A stretch of DNA of 64,000 bases. Source: Paenibacillus sp. YYML68 (GTDB taxonomy: Bacteria > Bacillota > Bacilli > Paenibacillales > NBRC-103111). The position numbers and the translations under genes are program-made. This document shows, one piece after another, positions 44,060 to 53,571 of this stretch; the first letter of the stretch is position 1; every line of letters begins with the position of its first letter. The DNA is taken from assembly GCF_027923405.1 (NCBI RefSeq), contig NZ_BQYI01000001.1, forward strand, positions 1,590,501-1,654,500. Reading direction: 5' to 3'. A model generated the notes under the pieces. It was given only the letters and a program-made list of their open reading frames with translations. It searched no databases and was not told the origin of the DNA.

Positions 44060-45628
44060 ATGCGTAAGCTGCTGATTGTAGATGATGAGCGTAATATTAG
44101 GGTTGGACTGAAGGCGATGCTGGAGCGAAGGTTTCCCGGGAAATATGTCGTATTGATGGCGCAGGATGGCGAACAGGCGCTGGAGCTCATCCGGCAGGAG
44201 CTGCCGGTTCATATCGTCATTACAGATATCCGAATGCCGAATATGGACGGTATTGCGCTCATGCAGGAGCTGCAGTCGCTGGAGCCGAAGCCGAAGCTCG
44301 TCATCCTGAGCGGCTATGATGACTTCAAGTATGCGAAGGCCGCGATCCAGTGCGAGGTGAAGCAATATTTGCTTAAGCCGATCGTGCGCGAGGAGCTGTA
44401 TGAGACGATGGAGCGGCTGGAGGAGGAGCTAAGTCGGGAGGAGGCGCAGCAGGGCCGTCAGGAGGCGCTGCTCGCTACGCTGGACGAATTCCGCACCAGT
44501 CAACTCCATTATGTACTGCTGCATCCGCAGCTGCAGCCGGACGAGATCCGAGAGAAGCTGCAGCCCCTGGAGCTGCACGCGTTCGAGCGGCAGTATGCGG
44601 TGGCGGTTGCTCGATATCCGAAGGGGCGTCTCTATGACGCGGAGGAGCTCGTACGTCGCATGCATGCCTGCTGCCATCACGAGCAAGGGGAGCAGCTGAT
44701 CCATCTGTATGACAAGGACGGGAGTCTCGTCGTCGTATCTAGCCGCAAGGCGGCCGAGCTTACAGAGCAGCTCGACAGTCTGCTTGACCGTCAGCCGGAT
44801 GCGGTGTGCCGTATTGGTGTCAGTGAGACGATGTGCGGGCTGGAGCTGCTGAAGGCGGCTTATGAGCAAGCGGTGTACGCGTTGAAGCATACCTTCGTGC
44901 ACGGCCAGACAGCTTGCCTTCGCTTCGGAGAGATAGATCGCAAGGAGCCTCAGCCGCCGATCCCGCTAGATACGATCCGTAAGCTGGCGAACATGCTCGG
45001 CACCGGACGTGACGACGATATGCAGGCGCTGCTGCGCGAGGTGCTGGACATTCGGGTGGTCCGCCGTTACGAGCCCGGGTACCTAGAGGCGGTTAGCCGC
45101 AGCCTTAACGAGCTTGTATTCGATTATGCCTTCCATACGTATGGAGACGCGCTGCTGGACATCTTGAAGCTGTATAAGCAGGTCGGTCAGCTCTATAGCT
45201 TCGACAATTATGCGCAATATTACCAGAGCGTCGAGGGCTTGCTGGGACGGGTTAGCACCTATGTTCAGCAGGCCAAGTCTGCACACGACGAGCATAAGGA
45301 GCTCAGCCGTGCTGTCGCTTATATTCATGAGCATTACAACAAGGACCTGAACATGGCGATGGTGTCCAACTACGTCTCGCTGAACTACTCCTACTTCAGC
45401 ACCGCGTTCAAGGCGTACACCGGGGAAAGCTTCGTGCAATATGTGAAGAAGGTGCGCGTTGAGAAGGCGCAGCAGCTGCTCATATCGACCGACATGCTCG
45501 TCTATGAGATTGGGGAGCAGGTCGGCTTCGACAATGCGAAGCATTTCAACCGCGTGTTCCGCGAGCTCGCAGGCGTCACGCCGATGGAATATCGGCAGCA
45601 TCGGGGGCATGGAGGCGGTACACCGTAG
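44060..45628 (+). CDS. YesN-type AraC-family response regulator
   Basis: This 522-residue protein has a receiver domain with DDE, phosphorylated Asp in VITDIRMPNMDG (about residue 55) and Lys in LLKPI. A long middle region follows (about 130-400), then a C-terminal AraC DNA-binding domain (about 420-518) with KVRVEKAQQLL and the second helix-turn-helix ending GFDNAKHFNRVFREL-GVTPMEYR. It should activate the LplABC-type operon when phosphorylated by the adjacent YesM-type kinase. AAGGAAGGGGG precedes the ATG. Confidence 0.92.
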   Translation: MRKLLIVDDERNIRVGLKAMLERRFPGKYVVLMAQDGEQALELIRQELPVHIVITDIRMPNMDGIALMQELQSLEPKPKLVILSGYDDFKYAKAAIQCEVKQYLLKPIVREELYETMERLEEELSREEAQQGRQEALLATLDEFRTSQLHYVLLHPQLQPDEIREKLQPLELHAFERQYAVAVARYPKGRLYDAEELVRRMHACCHHEQGEQLIHLYDKDGSLVVVSSRKAAELTEQLDSLLDRQPDAVCRIGVSETMCGLELLKAAYEQAVYALKHTFVHGQTACLRFGEIDRKEPQPPIPLDTIRKLANMLGTGRDDDMQALLREVLDIRVVRRYEPGYLEAVSRSLNELVFDYAFHTYGDALLDILKLYKQVGQLYSFDNYAQYYQSVEGLLGRVSTYVQQAKSAHDEHKELSRAVAYIHEHYNKDLNMAMVSNYVSLNYSYFSTAFKAYTGESFVQYVKKVRVEKAQQLLISTDMLVYEIGEQVGFDNAKHFNRVFRELAGVTPMEYRQHRGHGGGTP

Positions 45629-45640
45629 AGGACTTGATGG

Positions 45641-45678
45641 AGCGGCACCATGCATCTGTGTGGGTGCCGCTTTCGCTT
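45641..45678 (+). terminator. Terminator after the response regulator gene
   Basis: AGCGGCACC / GGTGCCGCT perfect 9-bp stem followed by TTCGCTTAT; the T-run is short. Confidence 0.65.
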
Positions 45679-45724
45679 ATGTATGAACCTCGGGTCTCAC
45701 TTCAAACGTAATTCCAGCGACCCC

Positions 45725-46348
45725 CTACGGGCTAGTCGAGCCACTGCTGGACGTATTGCTCGGCGTGCCTTTCGGCTGCGTGCCAGACGGTTGACCCTGC
45801 TGATTCTTCGTCTGGCTGCTCGTGTCGCTCTTCGATGCACTGCTCGTATCGCTCTTAGGCACATTGCCTGACGTTGCCTTCTCTGGTGTCTTCTCTGCCG
45901 GCTTCGTTCCTGTCGTAACGTTAGACGCCTTCTCCACAGGCTTCTCAACCTGCTTCTCCGGCGCCTTGACCTGACTCTTCACAGAGCTCTGCTCCTGCTT
46001 GGCCGCTGTCGGGAGAGCCTCGCGCTGTAGATGCCGAGGACCAGGCAAGTACAGTGTCTGCCGTCTGTCCTTGCTCACCTCAAGCAGCAGCTCCTTCCTC
46101 TCCGGGTCCATCACGATGTACAGCGCCTCGAACGGGATGTCATACTCCCCGAGCCGATCCAGCATGAGCTCGTAGTCATCGTCTGCCGGCTCATACTCTG
46201 CTGAGGTTACCTTGTAGGTGCCCGGCGCAAGGTCGGTATAAGCAGGCGCTTGCGTCGATACGCTCGAGCAGCCCGCCGTTGCCGCAGTGAGCGTCAGCGC
46301 CAGCAGCAATGTTCTCCAGCGGTACGTGTTCCTTTGGTTCATGATCAT
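45725..46348 (-). CDS. Lipoprotein with Lys/Pro/Ser/Thr-rich tail, unknown function
   Basis: This 207-residue protein has a lipoprotein signal with TAGC lipobox (Cys 27), then a small folded domain (about 35-110; PGTYKVTSAEYEP, MDPERKELLLEVSKDRRQTLYLPG). The C-terminal half is low-complexity, rich in Lys, Pro, Glu, Ser, Thr and Gln. It should be anchored on the outer membrane face with a disordered tail in the wall. ATG 46348 lies nine bases from AGGAG. I recognise no family. Confidence 0.72.
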   Translation of the reverse strand: MIMNQRNTYRWRTLLLALTLTAATAGCSSVSTQAPAYTDLAPGTYKVTSAEYEPADDDYELMLDRLGEYDIPFEALYIVMDPERKELLLEVSKDRRQTLYLPGPRHLQREALPTAAKQEQSSVKSQVKAPEKQVEKPVEKASNVTTGTKPAEKTPEKATSGNVPKSDTSSASKSDTSSQTKNQQGQPSGTQPKGTPSNTSSSGSTSP

Positions 46349-46854
46349 CTTCCCATACTCCTCTCCATAATCTCTAGCCACATCATGATTCCCAGACGCT
46401 AAGATGATATCGTTCTCTACAGCGCACATTACGCCCATCAAGAAAAGCACGCCATTCAACCGTTAACCGGTCAAAAAAAGCGTGCTTCGCTTCGAGAACG
46501 TACAATATGGATATGTTACCATATAGAACCAGAAGTGTCTATATATCGGTTGTTGATGTTTTGTAAAATGTGCAGGTCACACTATACGACTGCCGCGAGG
46601 AGCAAATGGATGAAGTGACTTCTTATATTTAAGACGTCTAAAGAAACGGGACATATATCACTTCCTCCGGTAATAAACAATAAAATAGACTGCGATGCTG
46701 CTCGTGCGGCGCCTTGTGCGGATTTGTGAATCATTGACCCATTCATACGTTAATTATCGATTTATCGTTGAAAATGTTGGAAATTGTATGTACCATGAAA
46801 GAGGACGCAATCGAGTCGCTGCCAACGTGCGGCTGTCTCAGGAGGGCAAACATC
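46349..46854. other. 506-bp divergent intergenic region
   Basis: It separates the minus-strand lipoprotein gene from the deacetylase gene. It contains an 8-bp inverted repeat (AAGCACGC / GCGTGCTT, about 46447-46489), AT-rich stretches that could hold promoters for both genes, and no supported gene. Confidence 0.5.
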
Positions 46855-48138
46855 ATGGACAAAAAGCTGTTCGTTACGATGATGCTGTTCATTGTCATAT
46901 ACATGGTCATTCCGTGGGTGCTGTCTCGCATATTCAGTCTCGGCGTATTCCGCCGAGGCCAAGCAGGCCATCAAGAGGTGGCCTTCACCTTCGACGACGG
47001 ACCTGATCCCGTCTACACGCCGCTGCTGCTGGATATGCTGAAGGAGCGGGGCGTGAGAGCGACCTTTTTCGTCCTTGGCTCCAAGGCGGAGAAGCATCCC
47101 GAGCTTATCGAGCGTATGCACCGAGAAGGGCATCTCATCGGCGTTCATAATTACCGGCATCTGTCCAATTGGCTGATGGCCCCTTGGACGGTGGAGCGGC
47201 GTGAAGTGAAGCGTTCCGCGGACATCGTAGAGTCCATTACAGGAGTAAGACCTGTTCATTACCGGCCGCCGTGGGGTGTCCTCAACCTATTCGATTACAG
47301 GCTGACCCAGTGGTTTACAATCGTACTGTGGTCTGTGATGGTGCAGGACTGGCGCAGTCATGTCGGGAAGACAACAATGAAGTCGATCTTGCTGAAGCGC
47401 ATCCAGGACGGCTCGATCGTGCTGCTGCACGACAGCGGGGATACGATTGGTGCGGATCAGGACGCTCCTCTATACATGCTCGAAGCGCTGAAGGACGTGA
47501 TCGCGGAGCTGGCGAGCAGGGATTACCAGTTCGTCCGGGTCGATGAGCTGAAGACGAAGCCCTCTGCGGCCGGAGCGGCCAGAAGAATCGTCGTGACCGC
47601 TTGGCTCATGTGGGAGCGTGCCCTGATCAGACTGCTTCGCGTGAAGCCGATCGATCACGAGAATACGCTGCTGCAGCTGCGTGTACGCGAATATCGCGGA
47701 CGCAGCCCGCTCCAGCTCGCGGACGGCGAGGAGATCAAGCAGGGCGATCAGATTGCGGAGCTTCATCTAGATAATTATCTGCTGTATGAGCTGGGCAAGA
47801 GCTCGAGCAGCTCTGTGCACTTGGCGATTCAGCTGGTGAGGCGGACCGAGAGTCTGATGCCGCGCATCATGCAGCTGATCGCCAGTGATCCGGCCTATAA
47901 GGATGTGAAGGGGCTGTATGGCATCAGCCTCATTCACCGAGGTACGAAGCAGCTCGGCTTCACGGTGCTGGACCTGCCGAAGGGTGTTTTTTCACACGTG
48001 ACTCGTCTCTATCTTCGATTATTGCTATCCATCATACACCCCAGAGGCAAGGATCGTCTCAAGGAGAAGTCGGAGCTGCTCGTTCCGAAAATTATTGCCA
48101 TATCGCGAAAAGAGCTCATGAACCGCTACATTGCTTAG
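46855..48138 (+). CDS. Membrane-anchored polysaccharide deacetylase with YkoP-like C-terminal domain
   Basis: This 427-residue protein has one N-terminal membrane helix (residues 5-28) and a NodB-type deacetylase domain: TFDDGPD at 45-51, metal-binding HNYRH at 98-102, RPPWG at 137-141 and LLHDSGD near 189. A second domain of about 200 residues (from WERALIRLLRV) resembles B. subtilis YkoP. The catalytic domain would act outside the membrane on N-acetylated glycans or glycolipids. ATG 46855 follows GGAGGG by eight bases. A glycosyltransferase gene follows after 23 bases. Confidence 0.85.
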   Translation: MDKKLFVTMMLFIVIYMVIPWVLSRIFSLGVFRRGQAGHQEVAFTFDDGPDPVYTPLLLDMLKERGVRATFFVLGSKAEKHPELIERMHREGHLIGVHNYRHLSNWLMAPWTVERREVKRSADIVESITGVRPVHYRPPWGVLNLFDYRLTQWFTIVLWSVMVQDWRSHVGKTTMKSILLKRIQDGSIVLLHDSGDTIGADQDAPLYMLEALKDVIAELASRDYQFVRVDELKTKPSAAGAARRIVVTAWLMWERALIRLLRVKPIDHENTLLQLRVREYRGRSPLQLADGEEIKQGDQIAELHLDNYLLYELGKSSSSSVHLAIQLVRRTESLMPRIMQLIASDPAYKDVKGLYGISLIHRGTKQLGFTVLDLPKGVFSHVTRLYLRLLLSIIHPRGKDRLKEKSELLVPKIIAISRKELMNRYIA

Positions 48139-48161
48139 CTCACAGAAAGGTGTGTCACTCC

Positions 48162-49298
48162 ATGCATAAGCTCCGTAACATTCTTATTCTTACGGCCAGC
48201 TACGGCGATGGTCATATGCAGGTGTCCAAGGTGCTGAAGCAGAAGTTCGAGCAGGCCGGATTCCGCAGCGTAAGACTGATCGATCTATTCGAGGAAGCGC
48301 ATCCTCTGATGAATACGGTGTCAAAGTTTCTATATATGAACAGCGGGGCGCTGTCCGCATACGGTCTTGATTACTACGGGTGGAGCTATTACTTGACCCG
48401 GGATATGAAGCCCGGCAGCGTGCTGGCGAGATGCTTGAATGTGCTCGGCATTCATAAGCTGATCAAGGTCATTATGCAGGAGGAGCCGGACGTGCTCATC
48501 AGCACGTTCCCGTTCGGCGGCATATCCGAGCAGCTCGAGCGGCGCTGTATATCGATTCCGACGTATACGATATTAACCGACTTCGTCGTGCATAACCGGT
48601 GGCTCTATTCGATTCCAGAGCAATTCTATGTGGCGACGAATCATCTGCGCGACACGATGGTGGAGCGTGGAATCGATCAGGAGCTCATTACGGTAAGCGG
48701 CATTCCGATTCGTGAGCCTTTCTATCGGACGAAGCGGGTCGAGGCATCAGCCGCCGAGGAGCCGTCCATTCTGCTGATGGCCGGAGGCTACGGTGTGCTG
48801 CGGGATATGAAGAAGATGACCGAGCAGCTCTTGACGATCCCGAGCGTGAGGCTGAATGTCGTCTGTGGGCGTAACGCGAAGCTGCTGGAGGAGCTGAACG
48901 ACTGCTTTGCCTCGGAGCAGCGAGTGAGCGTGTACGGCTTCGTCGATAATATTCACGAGCTGATGAGTCGGTCCTCGTGCGTCGTGACGAAGGCGGGCGG
49001 CATTACGCTGTCGGAAGCGATTCATGTCAATGTGCCGATCCTTATCTTCAAGCCGTTTCCTGGTCAGGAGAAGGAGAATGCTGCGTACTTGGCTGAGCAA
49101 GGGGCTGCCTTCATCTCCTGCGAGCTGGAGGAGCTGCTGGAGCAGGCGCGCAGCATTCTGCACGATCAATCGCTGCAGCATACGATGAGAGAGCGCGCCA
49201 GGTCACTGCAGAACGAGTATGCGGCAGACCGGATCGTACGCGATGTGACACGCAAGCTGACGGAAGGGAACCAAGCTCAAGAAGGCTCCAGTGCTTGA
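48162..49298 (+). CDS. UgtP/MGDG-synthase-like glycosyltransferase
   Basis: This 378-residue GT28-family protein starts NILILTASYGDGHMQVSKVLKQ, the MGDG-synthase N-terminal motif. It has the C-terminal UDP-sugar site TKAGGITLSEAIHVNVPILIF. UgtP relatives transfer glucose from UDP-glucose to diacylglycerol, and YkoN-like relatives are less characterised. It is expected at the inner face of the membrane. Context with a membrane deacetylase and an MFS transporter suggests synthesis, modification and movement of a glycolipid. AAAGGTG precedes ATG 48162. Confidence 0.85.
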   Translation: MHKLRNILILTASYGDGHMQVSKVLKQKFEQAGFRSVRLIDLFEEAHPLMNTVSKFLYMNSGALSAYGLDYYGWSYYLTRDMKPGSVLARCLNVLGIHKLIKVIMQEEPDVLISTFPFGGISEQLERRCISIPTYTILTDFVVHNRWLYSIPEQFYVATNHLRDTMVERGIDQELITVSGIPIREPFYRTKRVEASAAEEPSILLMAGGYGVLRDMKKMTEQLLTIPSVRLNVVCGRNAKLLEELNDCFASEQRVSVYGFVDNIHELMSRSSCVVTKAGGITLSEAIHVNVPILIFKPFPGQEKENAAYLAEQGAAFISCELEELLEQARSILHDQSLQHTMRERARSLQNEYAADRIVRDVTRKLTEGNQAQEGSSA

Positions 49299-49344
49299 GC
49301 CTGAATAGCCGGATTGACCTGTGAGAGCAACGATTGGAGGAGCT

Positions 49345-50511
49345 ATGTCTACGATCAAAGCACTGTCGCTTAAGGGCTCGTTTATACAGCTATGCAGCAT
49401 TTTGTTTTTTACCGAAATTGTGCGCAGCGCTTTTATTATCTCGTTCCTACCCGCCTATGCGAGCAACGTGCTCGGCATCTCGGTAGCAGCCGTAGGGCTG
49501 GCAGTGTCCATTCATTATATTGCCGATACGGCGATCAAGACGGTTGCCGGATATTTGCTCGACCGGCTTGCACCGCGCTTCATCTTGCACGCGTCGCTGT
49601 TGCTCGTCTTCGCCGGTTTATGGCTATCCTTCTTCATCGGACAGCCGTGGGCGCTCATTACAGGCGCTGCGCTGATGGGTCTTGGCGCTTCGCCGATCTG
49701 GCTCATCTGCTTGAGCTCGATTGAGGAGGATAGCCGAGGCTCGCATATGGGCATTATTTATACCGTCTGGCTAGCTGCGCTAGGTATTGGACCGGTGGCG
49801 GTCAATTTTGTGCTGGACAGCGGATATCGGATGACGTTCTGGCTGCTAGCCGCCATATTCGCGGTCGGTTGGCTCATCGCGCTCGGTTGGAACAGGCCGG
49901 TGCGGCCGATTCCGAGCATACCTGTACGCGAGCAGCTTGTCCAGCTGCGCCTGAAGCTGAAGACGATGAAGCCGCTGCTACCGGGGATGGTCGTACAGAC
50001 GGCGGCAGCGGGCTTGCTCGTGCCGATCCTCCCGACGTTCGCACATCAATATTTACAGCTGAGCTATACGAATTATTCCTTCATGCTGATCGCTGGTGGT
50101 GCGGCGACGACACTGTTCCTCATCCCGATGGGACGGCTGTCCGATCGGTTCGGGCGCAAGTGGTTTCTCGTGGTCGGCTTCGCGCTGCTGGCTGTCTCGA
50201 TGGCCTGTCTATTGCTGGCTTCCTCGAAGCTGTATTGGATCATCACGCTGGCTGTCGTGCTCGGAGCCTCCTATGCGGCCGTCCTGCCTGCATGGAACGC
50301 GCTGATGTCCTACTATGTACCGGAGGATCAGAAGGGGACCGGGTGGGGCGTGCTGTCGAGCATCGAAGGAATCGGCGTCATGGTTGGACCTGTAGCGGGA
50401 GGATGGATCGCCAGCATGTACGGAGAGGGCGTCACGGTCGCTATCAGCGCCTCGCTGCTGCTTGCAATTGCATTGCTGTATGTGTGGCTGCCGGTAGAGA
50501 AGCCACAGTAG
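49345..50511 (+). CDS. MFS transporter
   Basis: This ~388-residue protein has about 12 predicted helices and the MFS loop motif GRLSDRFGRKW between helices in the second half, with a related DRLAPR in the first. The substrate is unknown. ATG 49345 is preferred because GGAGG lies just upstream. It is 46 bases after the glycosyltransferase gene and probably shares the transcript; a role as a glycolipid flippase is possible but unproven. Confidence 0.85.
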   Translation: MSTIKALSLKGSFIQLCSILFFTEIVRSAFIISFLPAYASNVLGISVAAVGLAVSIHYIADTAIKTVAGYLLDRLAPRFILHASLLLVFAGLWLSFFIGQPWALITGAALMGLGASPIWLICLSSIEEDSRGSHMGIIYTVWLAALGIGPVAVNFVLDSGYRMTFWLLAAIFAVGWLIALGWNRPVRPIPSIPVREQLVQLRLKLKTMKPLLPGMVVQTAAAGLLVPILPTFAHQYLQLSYTNYSFMLIAGGAATTLFLIPMGRLSDRFGRKWFLVVGFALLAVSMACLLLASSKLYWIITLAVVLGASYAAVLPAWNALMSYYVPEDQKGTGWGVLSSIEGIGVMVGPVAGGWIASMYGEGVTVAISASLLLAIALLYVWLPVEKPQ

Positions 50512-50649
50512 AGTATCGTGATCGAGCTGTGGTTCTAGGAATATAGAGTGAATTTGCAGGTTTTGTCGAATTCAATGGAAGTCAAGCAGGAGAATAGATG
50601 CAGGGCGTCGTATCATTGTTTGTAGAGGAAGTCAAAAGGAGGACAGTTT

Positions 50650-50949
50650 ATGAATTATTTAATTTGCCAAAAGGTTACAATTGTTGATATGAACGATGAA
50701 ATCATCACAGAGGCACTGTTCGAGCACGGGAGCTACGATCTGCCAAGCTTGTCCATCGGACATTCGGTCGTTACGTATCAGCTTGGACTGAAGGAGTTCG
50801 AGGTGGTGTACGACAAGCGGGAAGGTAAGATGCAGCATTTTAAAGTGGTAGATGTCGAAATTAATTTAATGGACGAGCCAGCCGTTATGCGTGCTTATCT
50901 GGAGCCGGTTAAGCTTATTGTCGGTCAGCACGATATTGGCCTTCTGTAG
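50650..50949 (+). CDS. Small protein of unknown function
   Basis: A 99-residue protein starting MNYLICQKVTIVDMNDE, largely beta-strand by pattern (VVTYQLGLKEFEVVYD and FKVVDVEINL). A strong AAAAGGAGGA site lies upstream of the ATG. There is no signal peptide and no family I recognise. The DUF423 gene follows after 30 bases. Confidence 0.72.
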   Translation: MNYLICQKVTIVDMNDEIITEALFEHGSYDLPSLSIGHSVVTYQLGLKEFEVVYDKREGKMQHFKVVDVEINLMDEPAVMRAYLEPVKLIVGQHDIGLL

Positions 50950-50979
50950 AGCTGGCTTGTCAACGGAGGTAATAAGAGC

Positions 50980-51369
50980 GTGAACAGAACGTTTGTTGGA
51001 CTGGGTGCGATCTGCGCTTTTTTGTCGGTTGCCATTGGAGCCTTCGGTGCTCATGCGCTGAAGGCCAAGCTCGGAGCGGACATGCTGGCGAACTATCAGA
51101 CCGGCGTGCAATACCAGATGATGCATGCACTAGGGCTGCTTGCGGTTGGTCTTGCCTCCGCATATATCAAGGATAGTCGGCTGCTGCGTCTTTCCGGATG
51201 GTTCATGCTAGGTGGGATCATCATTTTTTCTGGCAGCTTGTATACGCTCAGCATCACCGGCATGAAGGTGCTTGGCGCGATTACGCCGATTGGCGGACTG
51301 TGCTTTTTGACGGCATGGCTGCTGCTGGCTGTTGCCGCTTGGCGCCATGGTGTGACACAGAATCGCTGA
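50980..51369 (+). CDS. DUF423 small membrane protein (YwdK-like)
   Basis: This 129-residue protein has four hydrophobic helices and the DUF423 start FVGLGAICAFLSVAIGAFGAHAL, with YQTGVQYQMMHALGLL and FSGSLYTLSITG. The role of the family is unknown. The GTG start lies nine bases from CGGAGG. A strong terminator follows. Confidence 0.9.
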   Translation: MNRTFVGLGAICAFLSVAIGAFGAHALKAKLGADMLANYQTGVQYQMMHALGLLAVGLASAYIKDSRLLRLSGWFMLGGIIIFSGSLYTLSITGMKVLGAITPIGGLCFLTAWLLLAVAAWRHGVTQNR

Positions 51370-51402
51370 GTATCGTACTGAATAGGAGCACGACTCATTA
51401 TT

Positions 51403-51427
51403 ATCGGCATACGTGCCGATTTTTTTT
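51403..51427 (+). terminator. Rho-independent terminator after the DUF423 gene
   Basis: ATCGGCA / TGCCGAT stem with a TACG tetraloop followed by seven or more T residues. Confidence 0.85.
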
Positions 51428-51581
51428 ATAGATTTTGTGATTTTTTGTCTGTATAGCAGGAATAAGCTCGTTTTCCGTAGAAAATGTTAGGAGCGCATCA
51501 AAGAAATGCGTACTAGCTAATGTAATCATGATCACATGTTGGGAATGAAGACGTGCGCTGGTTAAGGAGGACAACTCATTC

Positions 51582-53552
51582 ATGCTCCACATTACGGATA
51601 AGTGTAACGTTGAAAGCAGGAATCGACGTCTTCGCACGGCAGCGGGTCTCGCAACGGTTGCTGCGGGCAGCAGCTTCATCTTCACTTTATTGCTGCCGCA
51701 ACTGATGCCTTGCGTATTGAGCGGAATTGCTCTGCTGGCGGCCTGCTTCGTCTGGCGACAAACGTACGGGCTGTCTTCGCCGCGAACTGCTGCGGTTCAA
51801 GTCAACGGAGCAGAGCATCCCTCCGAGCTACCGTCTTATGAGGTGCTGGAGGCGCTGTATCGCCACAGCCCGAGCGGGATCGCCTATGTGAACGAGCAAG
51901 GCGAAGTGGTAAGGCTCAATGGCATGGGCGAGCAGCTCCTAGGACGGAAGGAGGCAGAGCTGCTCGGCAGTCGTCTGCGTGATTTCATCGTCCCTGAAGG
52001 ACTCGTGCAAGCGCTGGGGATCGTTGAAGCTGCGATGAAGGGAGAGCGACATTCATTCCGAACAGCTCTTATACATAAGGATGGGTATCGGATCGACGTT
52101 GAGGCGACCGTCGTGCCGATTCAATGTGGCACCAAGACGACGGGAGTCGTATTGATTGGTCAAGACGTCACGGCGGCACGGCGCACTGAAGAACAGATTC
52201 GGCATATGGCCTATTACGATGATATGACTGGCTTACCGAACCGCAGAATGTTTCTGCAGCAGCTGGAGCTAGCTATGGAGCGACAGTCGACCGGTGTTGG
52301 CAAGGTTGCCGTATTATTCATTGATGTAGACCGGTTCAAGCTGGTGAACGACGGCTTCGGTCACGATTATGGAGATATGCTGCTGCTGCAGGTGGCCGAG
52401 CGGTTTACCCGATGCTTGTCGGAGCATGATTTCATGGCGCGTACGGAAGGCGATGAGTTCGCGCTATACTTCGGCAGCATTGAGGAGTCTTATGCCCATG
52501 AGCAATTGTCCGAGATTGCTCAGTCGCTGCTGCAGGTGCTGGAGGAGCCGTTCACGCTTGGACAGTTCCAGCTGCATATTACGGTCAGCATCGGTATCGC
52601 CATTCAATCCGAGGAGGAGAACGGGATTACCGAGCTGATGAAGGGGGCAGACCTGGCCCTCACTCGTGCGAAGGAGAAGGGACGCAACAATTATCAGATC
52701 TTCAACTCCCAGATGAAGACGGCTTCCCTGGAGAAGCTGACGATGGAGCAGGAGCTTCGGCGCGCAATTGCGAAGGATGAGCTGGTGCTGCATTATCAGC
52801 CGCAGATGGACATTGTAACCGAGAGCATCGTCGGCTTCGAGGCGCTTGTGCGATGGAAGCATCCGGAGAAGGGCTTTATTTCGCCAGGCGTATTCATTCC
52901 GTTCGCCGAGGAGAGCGGGTTAATAGTTCCGCTGGGAGAATGGGTATTGAAGGAGGCATGCCGGCAAAATATGGAGTGGAGGCTCTCAGGAATGAACCCT
53001 CTACCCGTGTCGGTTAACTTGTCAACGCGACAATTTTTGCAGCCGAATCTGATTGGTAAGATTAAAGAGGTGCTCGAGACGACCGGCTTGCCTGCGGACC
53101 AGCTGGAGCTAGAAATTACGGAAAGCAGCACGATGGATGTGGATTATGCGATTGAGCTTCTTCATGAGCTGAAGCAGCTCGGTGTCAAAATCAGTATCGA
53201 CGATTTCGGTACAGGATATAGCTCGCTCTATTATTTGAAGAAATTTCCGATTGATAAGCTGAAGATCGATCAGTCGTTCGTACGTGATATTATGACGGAC
53301 CCGAACGATGCAGCGATCGTGGCTTCTATCATTGCGATGACGGGACACTTGAATTTGAAGGTGATCGCGGAGGGGGTGGAGACGGAGGACCAGCTGCAAT
53401 TTCTGCATCATAATCATTGCAACGAAATTCAAGGCTATTACTTCAGTCCACCGCTTGATGCGTTCGCGATTGAGAAGCTGATGCAAGCCCGGGCGATGAC
53501 AGCGGCCGCAGCCCCGAACCGGTTACCTTCGGATGGAGAGCCGGTTCACTAG
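51582..53552 (+). CDS. PAS-GGDEF-EAL cyclic-di-GMP signalling protein
   Basis: This 656-residue protein has a hydrophobic N-terminal hairpin (about 22-58), a PAS/PAC domain (about 85-205), a GGDEF domain (about 210-375) with active-site EGDEF near 290, and an EAL domain (about 390-640). The EAL domain keeps its catalytic set: FEALVRW, ELEITESS, DDFGTGYSSL, KIDQSFV and AEGVET. Both enzyme halves look intact; in such tandem proteins one often regulates the other. AAGGAGG precedes the ATG by 12 bases. It probably links a membrane or redox/ligand signal to c-di-GMP; a PilZ-like protein is encoded at 55982. Confidence 0.92.
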   Translation: MLHITDKCNVESRNRRLRTAAGLATVAAGSSFIFTLLLPQLMPCVLSGIALLAACFVWRQTYGLSSPRTAAVQVNGAEHPSELPSYEVLEALYRHSPSGIAYVNEQGEVVRLNGMGEQLLGRKEAELLGSRLRDFIVPEGLVQALGIVEAAMKGERHSFRTALIHKDGYRIDVEATVVPIQCGTKTTGVVLIGQDVTAARRTEEQIRHMAYYDDMTGLPNRRMFLQQLELAMERQSTGVGKVAVLFIDVDRFKLVNDGFGHDYGDMLLLQVAERFTRCLSEHDFMARTEGDEFALYFGSIEESYAHEQLSEIAQSLLQVLEEPFTLGQFQLHITVSIGIAIQSEEENGITELMKGADLALTRAKEKGRNNYQIFNSQMKTASLEKLTMEQELRRAIAKDELVLHYQPQMDIVTESIVGFEALVRWKHPEKGFISPGVFIPFAEESGLIVPLGEWVLKEACRQNMEWRLSGMNPLPVSVNLSTRQFLQPNLIGKIKEVLETTGLPADQLELEITESSTMDVDYAIELLHELKQLGVKISIDDFGTGYSSLYYLKKFPIDKLKIDQSFVRDIMTDPNDAAIVASIIAMTGHLNLKVIAEGVETEDQLQFLHHNHCNEIQGYYFSPPLDAFAIEKLMQARAMTAAAAPNRLPSDGEPVH

Positions 53553-53571
53553 GGTGGCTACGAATGATGGA

